The notes under the pieces were generated by a model, which was not told the origin of the DNA, made no database searches, and saw only the letters and a program-made list of their open reading frames with translations. This document shows, one piece after another, positions 18,752-27,886 of a stretch of 64,000 nt of DNA (within the stretch, counting starts at the first letter, position 1; each line of letters opens with the position of its first letter). The position numbers and the translations under genes are program-made. Origin of the DNA: Ilyomonas sp963790435 (GTDB taxonomy: Bacteria > Bacteroidota > Bacteroidia > Chitinophagales > Chitinophagaceae); assembly GCA_963790435.1 (NCBI GenBank), contig CAWBOI010000006.1:541025-605024 (forward strand), given 5' to 3'.

Positions 18752-19171
18752 ATGAAAAAATCTCACATCATTGCTCTGGTTCTGGTTGCTGTTGCCATTG
18801 GCGCTTTAATTAGTATGATAACCGATGTTACGGGTTACGAAACCATTGCTTCTGCTAAACAGAAATCTGGTAAAACCGTTACGGTAATTGCCAAATTAGA
18901 TAAGAGCACCGTGCAATACAATCCTGCCAAAAACCCCAACTACCTTACGTTTGAAGCGGTTGACACATTGGGCGATAGAATGAAAGTGGCTTACTATTAC
19001 GAAAAGCCTTACGACATGGAAAAAAGCGAGCGTATTGTGCTGAAAGGCAAAATGGAAAACGGCGTATTTCAGATTCACGACCAGAAAGGGATTTTAATAA
19101 AATGTCCTTCCAAATATAAAGACGACCCGAATGCGATAAAGCAAAACCTGAATCAGCAGGCAATGAAATAA
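18752..19171 (+). CDS. ccmE: Cytochrome c maturation protein CcmE, Cys-type haem chaperone
   Basis: A 139-residue periplasm-facing haem chaperone that carries haem covalently and passes it to the CcmF lyase. One N-terminal membrane helix (residues 6-22) precedes an OB-fold beta barrel. The haem ligand motif is C118-P-S-K-Y122: Cys replaces the His of the classical HxxxY motif, as in the CxxxY variants known from archaea and some anaerobes. The gene lies 15 bases before the CcmF gene, fitting an operon. A TAATTTTG box about 25 bases upstream of the ATG is a plausible -7 promoter element. Confidence 0.88.
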   Translation: MKKSHIIALVLVAVAIGALISMITDVTGYETIASAKQKSGKTVTVIAKLDKSTVQYNPAKNPNYLTFEAVDTLGDRMKVAYYYEKPYDMEKSERIVLKGKMENGVFQIHDQKGILIKCPSKYKDDPNAIKQNLNQQAMK

Positions 19172-19186
19172 CACAAACACAAACGG

Positions 19187-21850
19187 ATGAAGTATATCGG
19201 TGAACATGTATTGCCAGGTGAGTTCGGTCATTTTTTTGCAGTGCTTGCGCTTTCGGCTTCCTTGGTAGCAATACTTTCGTTTTATTTTTCTTATAAAAAC
19301 AAAGACTTTGTGCAAAAGCAGGGCTGGCTTCGCATTGCGCGGGCTGCTTTTGCTGTAGAAACGGTTTCGGTAATTGCCATCATCGGTTGCATTTATTATA
19401 TTCTTGCCAACCATTTGTTCGAGTATAAATATGCATGGGAACACAGCGATAAAACGCTGCAAATTCAATACGTTTTCAGTTGTTTGTGGGAAGGGCAGGA
19501 GGGCAGTTTTTTGTTGTGGACGTTCTGGCATTGTGTGCTCGGCTGGCTCATTATCTGGCGCGTAAAAAAATGGGAAGCGCCAGTGATGACGATGATTTCG
19601 TTTGCACAATTTTGCCTCGCTACAATGTTGCTTGGCATTTACATTTTCAATGTGAAAGTGGGCAGCAATCCATTCGTGTTGCTGCGCAATGAAGGCTTGC
19701 TGGATGATGCACCTTTTTTAAAAGATATTACCACCGGAGCCTTACGCGCCGATTATGCATCAATGTTAAGCGGTTCTGGCTTAAACGCTTTGTTGCAGAA
19801 TTACTGGATGGTCATTCATCCGCCAATATTATTCTTAGGTTTTGCATCCACCGTTGTTCCATTTGCATTTGCTTATGCGGGCCTGGTAACAAAAGACCAA
19901 AGCTGGGTAAAAGCGGTAATGCCCTGGGCTTTGTTTTCGATGGCCGTTGTTGGCTTAGGCATTATGATGGGCGCTGCCTGGGCTTATGAAAGTCTTACAT
20001 TCGGTGGCTATTGGGCCTGGGATCCTGTTGAAAACGCATCGCTGGTGCCCTGGCTTATCATGGTGGCTGGTGTACATACGGCACTCATTTACCGACATTC
20101 GGGTTACTCATTAAGAAGTACCTACTTATTTTTTACACTTGCTTTTCTCCTTGTTTTATACGAAACCTTTTTAACGCGCAGCGGTATTCTTGGTGATACT
20201 TCTGTTCATGCCTTTACCAGTGCCGGAATGAATGGGCAACTTCTTCTTTTTTTAAGTGTATTTACGTGGCTGCCGCCCTTTGTAAAAGCGAATAAAAACG
20301 GCAAACTCATTATTGCCGGATTGATTGCCGCCATTCTTATTTCGTCTTTGTTTTTGCACGAAAATATAGTTGCCGGCATCTGGTTGTTTTCATTGTTAGG
20401 TTTTGTAGTTGCCTTTGGTATTCAGTTGAACCAGGATGCTTCTATTCCTACCATACACAAGGAAGAAAGCACTTACAGCCGTGAGTTCTGGATGTTTATT
20501 GGCGCACTGGTTTTTTTCCTCTCCGCAGTGCTTATAATCAGCCAAACTTCTTTGCCTGTTATCAATAAAGTGTTTGATAAAAAAATGGCTGAATCGGAAG
20601 ACGCCGAATTTTCTTACAACCGCATTCAGGTGTTTATTGCCATCATCGTTGGTGTATTAACTGCCGTTATTCAATACCTCAAATACAAAAACACAAACAG
20701 AGAATTCTTTATAAAAAAGATAGCGGTGCCAACCATTGTTGCATTAACAATCAGTGTGTTGATAAGTGTGTTTGGTAACATCAGCTACGATAAAAAAGGT
20801 TTCGGTTTTTTGGGCGCCATTCATGTTGCCATATTCGCCGCGGTATATTCAGTGGTTGCCAATGGAAGCTACATTTGGCTTGGCTTTAAGGGCAAATTAA
20901 AACGCTCCGGTGCAGCCATTGCGCATGTGGGTTTTGGGCTTGTTTTGCTGGGCATTTTAATCTCTTCAAGTAAGAAAGAAATTTTAAGCTGGAACACGAC
21001 CGGCATCTCTACTTTGCCCGATACGGAAGCGAGCAATAAAATTGTTGGTAAGCCGGCCGAGAATACAACTTTGTTTAAAGGCATTGCTACCGACATGGGT
21101 AAGTATGATGTTACTTACACGCGCGATACTTTAAATGATGTGAATCATAAAAAGTACTTTGAAGTCAATTTTAAAAGCAAGAATGGTCTTGAGAATTTTA
21201 ATGTATATCCAGATGTAATGCACAATACCAAAGGGCAGGATGGCTTTGCGCCCAACCCAAGTTCGAAGCATTACTGGAACCGCGACATTTTTGTTTATGT
21301 TACTTCCTGGCTTGAAGGCCGCCAGCAGGACACGGCTACATTCCGACCGATTAAACTAAAACAAGGCGATACTTCTTTTTATTCCAATGGAATTATCATC
21401 TTCAAAAAAGTAGATGTAAACAAACCGGATGTAAAAGGTGTGCAGCCCGGCGAAACCAGCATGGTGCTTGACTTGCAGGTGATTGGTAAAAATGGCAGCC
21501 GCTATGGTGCGTTTCCTGGTGTAGCCATTCAAAACGACAGCGCGATGCGCAGCTTGCCTGATACAGTGGTTGCACAGAATTTGGTGTTGCGCTTCAATCG
21601 CATAGCGGATGCTAAAAACGGTGAGTTTGAAATTGGTGTAAAAGAAAGCAACCAGTTAAGTGATTTGCTTACGCTGAAAGTGCTTCAGTTTCCTTTTATC
21701 AATATTCTTTGGATTGGCGTTATCGTAATGGTGATTGGCACATTGATGAGCGTTGCCAAGTATGTGGGAAAGAAGGGGGAAGCCAGCATTCAGGATAATA
21801 AGATAGGAGTTGGCAAGATGAAAATAAACAAGGTCGGCAGCCGTATTTAA
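19187..21850 (+). CDS. ccmF: Haem lyase CcmF / CcsA-type cytochrome c assembly protein
   Basis: An 887-residue multi-pass membrane protein that ligates haem to apocytochrome c at the outer face of the inner membrane. Family motifs are WEGQEGSFLLW (101-111), NYWMVIHPPILFLG (205-218) and the WWD haem-handling domain GGYWAWDPVENASLVPWL (273-290). A large extracytoplasmic C-terminal domain (about 600-840) precedes the last membrane helix. It is longer than Escherichia coli CcmF (about 650 residues), as usual in Bacteroidota. It follows ccmE closely; other ccm genes are not in the window. Confidence 0.9.
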   Translation: MKYIGEHVLPGEFGHFFAVLALSASLVAILSFYFSYKNKDFVQKQGWLRIARAAFAVETVSVIAIIGCIYYILANHLFEYKYAWEHSDKTLQIQYVFSCLWEGQEGSFLLWTFWHCVLGWLIIWRVKKWEAPVMTMISFAQFCLATMLLGIYIFNVKVGSNPFVLLRNEGLLDDAPFLKDITTGALRADYASMLSGSGLNALLQNYWMVIHPPILFLGFASTVVPFAFAYAGLVTKDQSWVKAVMPWALFSMAVVGLGIMMGAAWAYESLTFGGYWAWDPVENASLVPWLIMVAGVHTALIYRHSGYSLRSTYLFFTLAFLLVLYETFLTRSGILGDTSVHAFTSAGMNGQLLLFLSVFTWLPPFVKANKNGKLIIAGLIAAILISSLFLHENIVAGIWLFSLLGFVVAFGIQLNQDASIPTIHKEESTYSREFWMFIGALVFFLSAVLIISQTSLPVINKVFDKKMAESEDAEFSYNRIQVFIAIIVGVLTAVIQYLKYKNTNREFFIKKIAVPTIVALTISVLISVFGNISYDKKGFGFLGAIHVAIFAAVYSVVANGSYIWLGFKGKLKRSGAAIAHVGFGLVLLGILISSSKKEILSWNTTGISTLPDTEASNKIVGKPAENTTLFKGIATDMGKYDVTYTRDTLNDVNHKKYFEVNFKSKNGLENFNVYPDVMHNTKGQDGFAPNPSSKHYWNRDIFVYVTSWLEGRQQDTATFRPIKLKQGDTSFYSNGIIIFKKVDVNKPDVKGVQPGETSMVLDLQVIGKNGSRYGAFPGVAIQNDSAMRSLPDTVVAQNLVLRFNRIADAKNGEFEIGVKESNQLSDLLTLKVLQFPFINILWIGVIVMVIGTLMSVAKYVGKKGEASIQDNKIGVGKMKINKVGSRI

Positions 21851-21963
21851 ACTGTTGATTCTTTTCAGCAATTCATCATTGCGTCATCATACATTCTTAT
21901 GTAAGGTATAGATATTTAATGTTTGTTTTTGCCGTATTTTGCCCTTACATCAAAACTTAACTT

Positions 21964-23238
21964 GTGCTTACCGAGCGGCTGCTGCAATTCATCTGGCAAT
22001 TTCAATATTTCAATAAAAACAAATTGGTTACCACGAATGAAGAACCTCTTTCTATCATTCATCCGGGTACTTACAACACCAATCAAGGACCCGATTTTTT
22101 AAGTGCGAAAATAAAAAGAGACAATGCTATTTGGGCTGGGAACATCGAAATTCATATCAACGCTTCCGACTGGCTGGCGCATCAACATCAACATGATAAC
22201 AACTACAACAATGTGATTCTTCACGTGGTTTGGAATGAAGATAAAAAGTTGATTGATGCCAACGGAACCTGCATTCCAACTCTTGTTATCGAGCCTCATG
22301 TTTCTAAAGCAATGCTCGAACATTATCAAACGTTGATGCACGAACAAGACTTTATTCCTTGTGAACATTATTTGCCTGTTTTGTCTTCGCTTGGCTGGCA
22401 AAGCTGGCTTGAACGTTTACTGATGGAACGGCTTCAAAGCCGCGCTAACATTGTGTTTCAGAAGTTAGAAAAGGCGGGCAATCATTGGGAGGAAGTGTTT
22501 TGGTACCTTCTTGCCCGCAACTTTGGAATGCCTGTAAATGCTGATGCATTTGAAAACATAGCGCAAACCATTCCTGTTGCAGTTTTGGCAAAACATAAAA
22601 ATCAAATTCAACAATTGGAAGCCCTGTTATTGGGACAAGCTAATTTATTGCATGAAGAATCGAATGATGATTATGTGCTGTTGCTGCAACGCGAATATGC
22701 TTTTCTAAAGAACAAATACAAATTGGGAAAATCCCCCAGCACACCTCTTTTTTTGCGGATGCGACCGGCTAATTTTCCAACGGTTCGATTAGCGCAATTA
22801 GCAATGTTGGTGCATCAATCGGAGCATTTGTTTTCGAGGGTTTTGGAATCAAAACGGAGCAAAGATGTTATCGGTTTTTTAAACGTAACGGCTAATGATT
22901 TCTGGCATTATCATTATCAACTGCAAACAAAAAGCGATTACAAACCCAAAGTTTTAGGCGAGCAAATGGCAGAAAATATATTGATAAATACGGTTGTTCC
23001 GGTTGTGTTTGCGTATGGTTTGTATCACAAGAACCAGGCGTATAAAGACAAAGCAATGGAATGGCTGATGCAGACAAAAGGTGAACAAAACAGCATCATA
23101 AAAAGCTGGAAATTGTTTGGTGTGATGGCTGAAAATGCTTTGCAAACACAAGCGTTATTAGAATTGAAAAAGCATTATTGTGAAAGGAGGAAATGCCTGG
23201 ATTGTGCTGTCGGAAATAAGATATTGAAACAGCAATAA
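21964..23238 (+). CDS. DUF2851 family protein
   Basis: A 424-residue cytosolic protein of the DUF2851 family, function unknown, largely confined to Bacteroidota and Chlorobi. Recognised from MLTERLLQFIWQFQYFN at the N-terminus and HPGTYNTNQGPDFLSAKI with WAGNIEIHINASDW. The C-terminus has a Cys cluster (YCERRKCLDCAVG) that could bind metal. Translation likely starts at GTG, as no suitable ATG is in frame upstream. A TTTGTTTTTGCC motif (21922-21933) lies 30 bases before the start. Confidence 0.85.
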   Translation: MLTERLLQFIWQFQYFNKNKLVTTNEEPLSIIHPGTYNTNQGPDFLSAKIKRDNAIWAGNIEIHINASDWLAHQHQHDNNYNNVILHVVWNEDKKLIDANGTCIPTLVIEPHVSKAMLEHYQTLMHEQDFIPCEHYLPVLSSLGWQSWLERLLMERLQSRANIVFQKLEKAGNHWEEVFWYLLARNFGMPVNADAFENIAQTIPVAVLAKHKNQIQQLEALLLGQANLLHEESNDDYVLLLQREYAFLKNKYKLGKSPSTPLFLRMRPANFPTVRLAQLAMLVHQSEHLFSRVLESKRSKDVIGFLNVTANDFWHYHYQLQTKSDYKPKVLGEQMAENILINTVVPVVFAYGLYHKNQAYKDKAMEWLMQTKGEQNSIIKSWKLFGVMAENALQTQALLELKKHYCERRKCLDCAVGNKILKQQ

Positions 23239-23428
23239 ATGAGAGTAAAGTTGCTGCCGTCATTTCAACCACATAATTGTTTAAAATAGCACTCGCATAA
23301 ATGCTCAATTATTTTCAGAACGTACAAGTGTGCGACGCAAGAGACGATCAACCGGAGCGTTGCAGATGGCTACATAAAACTGTATTTTGTATTTTTGGTT
23401 TTGCCCAAATTCTCACTATTCACAACAA

Positions 23429-24553
23429 TTATCGTTTCCATTTCCTGGCAGGCCGCTTGAACAATGCCGGTGCAAAAACAATGTAATACAAAAACATCCA
23501 GATATCAAACAACAGGAAGAATGGAAACAAATCTCCTTCGTTCATTTTTGCCATTGTTTTTTGCCATGTAAAGGCAACTACAAATAGCCGTACAATAAAG
23601 ACGATGAGTGTTATCCACCAATTGAAAAAAAGGAGCGATAAAACAAAAAGCGGGTACACTAAAAAGTTAGACAAAGAAAACAATCCCAATAAAAACTTAT
23701 ACTTCGGTTTGTAATATTTTGCTGTTGTATAATGTCTTCCCTTTTGGCTCATCCACTCGCCCCACGTGGTTTTCGGCTCGCTTAAGGTGTGCGCATCAGC
23801 ATCTAAAATAATAGCGGTATTTCGTTTATTAGCCACTTTATTGATAAACAAATCATCATCACCACCGGGAATGTGATTGATGGATGAGAAGCCTTTATTG
23901 TTCAAAAATAAACTTCGCTTGTAACTTAAATTTCTGCCAACACCCATGTAAGGATGCCCTGCCAACGCAAACGAAAAGTATTGCAATGCGGTTTGAAAGG
24001 TTTCAAAACGAATGAGCTTGTTTAGCAAGCCCGGCTTCTTTTTATACGCGCCATAACCCAACACAATTTCAATATTTGGCGCATAGGCTTCCTGCATTTT
24101 TTGCATCCAGAATTCAGACGCCGGAATGCAATCGGCGTCAGTTAATAACAACACTTCATATCTTGTGCTTTTGATGCCAATTGATAAAGGAAATTTTTTA
24201 CCGGGAATCATCAAAGCTTCCTGCGTAAGCGGAATGATAACCAGATCTTTGAACGTTTTTTTAAACTCTTCCAACACATACCTGGTTTCATCTTCACTGT
24301 TATCATTCACCACAATTACTTCATGCGTTGTTTTGTATTGTTGAAGCAAAATACCCAGCAGGTTGTTGGCTAAATTTTGTGCTTCATCGCGGGCGCAAAT
24401 AATAACAGAAACCGGGTATTCCTGCGATTGATTTTTAACCGGCGGTTTGTAAAAAATGAGTCTGAAGAAATAGAATAAATAATAGAACAACTGTATGGCA
24501 ACCACCAAACAAAATGCGTAAAAACAAACGAGCGCAACTATAGATGAATTCAT
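23429..24553 (-). CDS. Family 2 glycosyltransferase, membrane-anchored
   Basis: A 374-residue GT2 enzyme. One membrane helix occupies residues 6-32, the GT-A domain starts at YPVSVIICARDEAQNL and includes VIVVNDNSEDET and the metal-binding DAD-type motif LLLTDADCIPAS. The acceptor-side motif GGDDDLFINKVA and TWGEWMSQKGRHYTTAK (a QxxRW-like position) follow. Two C-terminal helices return the chain to the membrane. Processive or lipid-linked sugar transfer is inferred from the family; donor and acceptor are unknown. It is 49 bases upstream of scpB on the same strand. Confidence 0.85.
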   Translation of the reverse strand: MNSSIVALVCFYAFCLVVAIQLFYYLFYFFRLIFYKPPVKNQSQEYPVSVIICARDEAQNLANNLLGILLQQYKTTHEVIVVNDNSEDETRYVLEEFKKTFKDLVIIPLTQEALMIPGKKFPLSIGIKSTRYEVLLLTDADCIPASEFWMQKMQEAYAPNIEIVLGYGAYKKKPGLLNKLIRFETFQTALQYFSFALAGHPYMGVGRNLSYKRSLFLNNKGFSSINHIPGGDDDLFINKVANKRNTAIILDADAHTLSEPKTTWGEWMSQKGRHYTTAKYYKPKYKFLLGLFSLSNFLVYPLFVLSLLFFNWWITLIVFIVRLFVVAFTWQKTMAKMNEGDLFPFFLLFDIWMFLYYIVFAPALFKRPARKWKR

Positions 24554-24602
24554 TAGAAAGCAGTAGCTATAAAATGGGCAAATTAAAGAAACGTGGCTAA
24601 TA

Positions 24603-25280
24603 TCAATCGTTCAAATTCTCGTCTTTTTCAACGTTGTCAGACGCAGTGATCAAAGCTCCTTCATTATTCACTGCAAACGATTCGTCGTTGGCTCTTTCAT
24701 CGTTTACAACGGTTGGTTCAACGGTGGGTTCGGCAAGCACTTCTTTTATTTTGGGTAAATCAGCAACACTGTTCATCCCAAAATAATCCATGAAGTGGCG
24801 CGAAGTAGCGTACAGCAAGGGTTTGCCAGGCATCTCTTCATGTCGGCCCGAAATAATAATGAGCTCTTTTTCCAGCAATTTTTGAATGCTGTAATCGCTG
24901 TTTACACCACGGATGTTTTCAATTTCGCCTTTGGTAACAGGTTGTTTGTAAGCAATGATAGCAAGCGTTTCCATAGCGGCAGTTGACAATCGTTTTAAAA
25001 ACTTTTCACCATTCAACTGCACGATGGTTTTGTGGTAAGCCGTTTTGGTTAAAAACTGCCATCCGCCGCCGGTTTCTTTTATGGTAAAAGCAAAGTCAGG
25101 AGAAGCATATTTGCCTTCAACCATTTTAATAATATCCTCAATTTGTTCTTCTGAAAACGACTGTTCTAAGAAAGCAAACGCATTGTTGATAAGCTCAGTA
25201 AGCTCGGGTGATGATAACGGTTTATCGGAGGCAAAAATAAGCGCCTCAACATGAAGCGCTATGTTTGAAAATTCAGTCAT
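24603..25280 (-). CDS. scpB: Segregation and condensation protein B
   Basis: ScpB is the kleisin-associated winged-helix subunit of the SMC-ScpAB condensin that compacts and segregates the chromosome. The 225-residue protein shows the N-terminal ALIFASDKPLSSPEL helix pair and the highly conserved RLSTAAMETLAIIAYKQPVTKGEIENIRGVN wing (second half cited in pieces). The last 45 residues are acidic, disordered and vary between species. It lies 36 bases downstream of atpG on the same strand and may share its transcript. Confidence 0.92.
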   Translation of the reverse strand: MTEFSNIALHVEALIFASDKPLSSPELTELINNAFAFLEQSFSEEQIEDIIKMVEGKYASPDFAFTIKETGGGWQFLTKTAYHKTIVQLNGEKFLKRLSTAAMETLAIIAYKQPVTKGEIENIRGVNSDYSIQKLLEKELIIISGRHEEMPGKPLLYATSRHFMDYFGMNSVADLPKIKEVLAEPTVEPTVVNDERANDESFAVNNEGALITASDNVEKDENLND

Positions 25281-25316
25281 TCTTACTTCTGCATCAAAAA
25301 AATAGACAAAAACAAA

Positions 25317-26201
25317 CTATCCTTCCAAAGCGGCTGCACCGCTTACAATTTCTGTAAGCTCAGTGGTAATGGCAGCCTGCCGTGCACGGTTGTAAGAGAT
25401 GCGCAAGCTGCGCAGCAATTCGTTGGCGTTATCGCTCGCTTTGTCCATTGCCGTCATGCGTGCGCCATGCTCGCTGGCGTTGGCATCAAGTACAGCTTTG
25501 TACAATTGCGTGTTTAAAATTTTAGGCATCAGTTCGGCAATCAACTGAGCTTTGTTTGGCTCAAAAATAAAGTCGGCTTTCTTTGCGCCATCTTTTGCTT
25601 TTACTTTTGGTATCGGTAAAAAACGCTCTGTTTTAAATACTTGTGAAGCTGCATTTTGAAACTGACTGTACACAAGTTCAACTGCATCAAACGCGCCGTT
25701 TTCAAAGGCTTTCATTGCGGCAACAGATGCCTTTTGAACGTTTTCGAAATTTAAATTTAAGAAAATATCTTTGTAATCGGCATTGGTTTTATAACCGCTT
25801 TTCGACAATGATTCGTAACCTTTTTTTCCGATGTTCCAAATGACAACATTGCCTTTGGCGAATTGGCTTGCATACTTTTCGGCAATCGCAGCTTTTGCAG
25901 CCTTGATGATGTTGGAATTGTAAGCACCAGCAAGTCCGCGGTCTGATGTAATGACAATCAGCAACACTTTTTCAACAGGTCGTTCTGTTGCCAGTTTGAT
26001 GTTGATTTCACTACTGTCAACATTGCTTACAATGTTACTTAGCATCTCCTGCAGCTTTTGTGCATACGGACGCATTTGCATAATACTATCCTGAGCACGG
26101 CGCAGTTTGGCAGCACTCACCATTTTCATGGCTTTTGTTATTTGCTGTGTGCTTTGAACGGATTTGATTCGGTTGCGAACTTCTTTTAACTGACCAGCCA
26201 T
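25317..26201 (-). CDS. atpG: F1 ATP synthase gamma subunit
   Basis: A 294-residue rotor subunit of F1-ATPase, recognised by MAGQLKEVRNRIKSVQSTQQ at the N-terminus, ITKAMKMVSAAKLRRAQ, and the C-terminal family signature ASEHGARMTAMDKASDNANELL. The start giving MAGQ is chosen; the frame runs 21 codons further upstream, but that extension is derived from a repeat-rich leader. Its usual Bacteroidota neighbour atpA is not upstream; a divergent, unrelated gene is. The 5' leader carries a 7-bp CTTG repeat array on the transcribed strand. Confidence 0.95.
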   Translation of the reverse strand: MAGQLKEVRNRIKSVQSTQQITKAMKMVSAAKLRRAQDSIMQMRPYAQKLQEMLSNIVSNVDSSEINIKLATERPVEKVLLIVITSDRGLAGAYNSNIIKAAKAAIAEKYASQFAKGNVVIWNIGKKGYESLSKSGYKTNADYKDIFLNLNFENVQKASVAAMKAFENGAFDAVELVYSQFQNAASQVFKTERFLPIPKVKAKDGAKKADFIFEPNKAQLIAELMPKILNTQLYKAVLDANASEHGARMTAMDKASDNANELLRSLRISYNRARQAAITTELTEIVSGAAALEG

Positions 26202-26233
26202 TGCTCTTTTTTTGCGCTGCAAAGGTAAGGCTT

Positions 26234-26338
26234 CAAGGTTCAAGTTCCAAGATACAAGAACCAAGGTTCAAGATTCAAGAAGCAAGATTCAAGAACCAAG
26301 TTTCAAGAAACAAGATTCAAGAAACAAGGTTCAAGAAG
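26234..26338. repeat. Heptanucleotide array CAAGNNN, 15 units
   Basis: CAAG recurs exactly every 7 bases, fifteen times in a row, with the three following bases drawn from a small set (GTT, ATT, AAC, AAG, AAA, TTT). It starts 33 bases before the atpG start codon and is part of its leader. Confidence 0.9.
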
Positions 26339-26423
26339 CCAGATTGAGGAAAGACATCAAACATGAAATAAAATTTGGGCAAAAACAAACTGATTGATTC
26401 TGTTGCTGGTTGGCTCCTTCTGT

Positions 26424-26501
26424 CTTGTTTCTTGGGTTCGTGTATCTTGACCCTGATTCCTTGCTTCTTGAATCTTGTATCTTGAATCTTGCTTCTTGAA
26501 A
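26424..26501. repeat. Inverted heptanucleotide array CTTGNNN
   Basis: This is the reverse-complement version of the array at 26234-26338. CTTG occurs at 7-base steps, with one 1-base slip near 26445 and one decayed unit (CTGATTC). The two arrays could pair to form a long stem. Confidence 0.8.
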
Positions 26502-26681
26502 TCTTAATTCTGAAAACGTTTTATGGAAATGATGGGTTCTTTGCATCCTCATAAAGTTTTCGTTTTGATTCGTTTGTAAAGAAGAAATCTAACAATCTGT
26601 TTTCATTTTACTATTATTGCCGTTGAAATGAGATAAGTAAATTGCACAAACAAATTATTTCATTTCATTCAAAGCAAACTT

Positions 26682-26927
26682 GTGATAAACGATTATAAAG
26701 AAAGACAGCGAAAAAATGCAGCCGTTGCCCGAACCATTTACAACGTTAGCTTTGGCATAATAATTTTGGTTGTGGGTTTGGTAATGCTGTTTTTAGATAA
26801 AATCAATAACGATACGCTCAACGGTTATTTGGGTTATATAGATCCGTTGCTGAGGTATCTCTTTGGCGGGCTTTGCATTTTGTACGGTATTTTCAGGCTG
26901 TACCGTGGTTTAAAAAAGCAATGGTAA
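26682..26927 (+). CDS. Small two-helix membrane protein
   Basis: An 81-residue protein with two hydrophobic segments (about residues 20-41 and 56-74) and basic ends. Translation appears to start at GTG. Its stop overlaps the start of the next gene (TAATG), so the two are translationally coupled. Small proteins like this often lie between exbBD/tonB genes and a PstS-like lipoprotein in Bacteroidota; no exb or ton gene is present here. Function is unknown. Confidence 0.7.
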   Translation: MINDYKERQRKNAAVARTIYNVSFGIIILVVGLVMLFLDKINNDTLNGYLGYIDPLLRYLFGGLCILYGIFRLYRGLKKQW

Positions 26928-27844
26928 TGAACGGAAAAATTGAATCAGTTTTTATCTTTTTTGTTTTTGCGCTTTTTTGTTTTTCGTGCAAAAACAAAAG
27001 CAAAGCGGTTGTGTACGATTCGCCCACCCAAGGCACCATTCATATTAGTGTTGATGAAAGTTTTAAACCCGTTATCTCCGAAGAAATCAAAGTGTATCAA
27101 TCATCGTATCCTGAAGCTCATATTATTGCCAAATACAAATCGGAAGCAGAGTGTTTTAAAGATTTAGGGAACGATAGTGTAAGAATGATTATCACCACAC
27201 AAGGCTTAACTGATGAGCAGGGAAAAGACCTTACAAAAGCCTGGGGCTTTCGTCCTAACTGGGATGCCATTGCTTATGATGCAGTAACGGTAATTGTAAA
27301 CCGGAATGGAAAAGATTCGGTGTTCAGCATCAAAAAACTGCAACGCTTGCTTACCGATAGCACTTCAAAAAAGCAGGTAGTGGTTGATGGCAATCATGCT
27401 ACAAGCACTGTCCGGTATTTGATGGATACAGTGTTGCGGGGAAAGCCATTTAGCTCTAATGTGCAGGCGGCAAACGGAAGCAAAGCCGTGATTGATTTTG
27501 TTTCGAAGAATGTGGATGTCATTGGCTTTGTTGGCTCAAGCTGGGTGGGCAATGATGAAGACCCTGAACAAGTAGAAGAAGCCAAAACCATAAAGATGGC
27601 ATTGATAGAATGCCGGACATGTGGTGCCGGTTATTATGTACGCCCTTCTCAGGAAACGATTGAAAACGGACAATACCCGATGGTACGTCCTTTGTATTAT
27701 ATAATTAAGGAAAATAACACAGGTCTTGGTACAGGTTTTGTCAATTTCCTCACCCTCGAAAGAGGACAGTTGATATTCAGAAGGTCTTATCTTGTGCCCG
27801 GAAAAATGGATTTCAGCATTCGAAAAAGCGATTTTGAACAATAA
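26927..27844 (+). CDS. PstS-like substrate-binding lipoprotein
   Basis: A 305-residue protein with a lipoprotein signal (residues 1-20, lipobox FCFSC) and a periplasmic-binding-protein fold of the phosphate/PstS type: GTIHISVDESFKPVISEEI, DAVTVIVNRNGKDSVFS and VIGFVGSSWVGND. The start is set by the TAATG overlap with the previous gene, which places the lipobox at the expected distance; 18 upstream in-frame codons overlap the earlier gene. No phosphate permease genes are nearby, so it probably does not serve a classical Pst transporter. Operon with the flanking membrane protein and TPR gene. Confidence 0.8.
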   Translation: MNGKIESVFIFFVFALFCFSCKNKSKAVVYDSPTQGTIHISVDESFKPVISEEIKVYQSSYPEAHIIAKYKSEAECFKDLGNDSVRMIITTQGLTDEQGKDLTKAWGFRPNWDAIAYDAVTVIVNRNGKDSVFSIKKLQRLLTDSTSKKQVVVDGNHATSTVRYLMDTVLRGKPFSSNVQAANGSKAVIDFVSKNVDVIGFVGSSWVGNDEDPEQVEEAKTIKMALIECRTCGAGYYVRPSQETIENGQYPMVRPLYYIIKENNTGLGTGFVNFLTLERGQLIFRRSYLVPGKMDFSIRKSDFEQ

Positions 27845-27886
27845 ATAACTAACGAGCAATTAATAACCATTTATAAAAAAACAAAC

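Larger units (their letters stand above)
26202..26681. other. 480-base divergent intergenic region with heptamer arrays
   Basis: No gene is seen. It contains two 7-bp tandem arrays in opposite orientation (26234-26338 and 26424-26501) separated by about 85 bases, and a GGCAAAAACAAA motif at 26378-26389. It must carry the promoters of atpG (leftward) and of the small membrane-protein operon (rightward). Confidence 0.7.

Noticed and set aside
26234..26338. CRISPR or coding repeat
   Set aside because: The 7-base period is far too short for CRISPR, and 7 is not a multiple of three, so it does not encode a repeated peptide.
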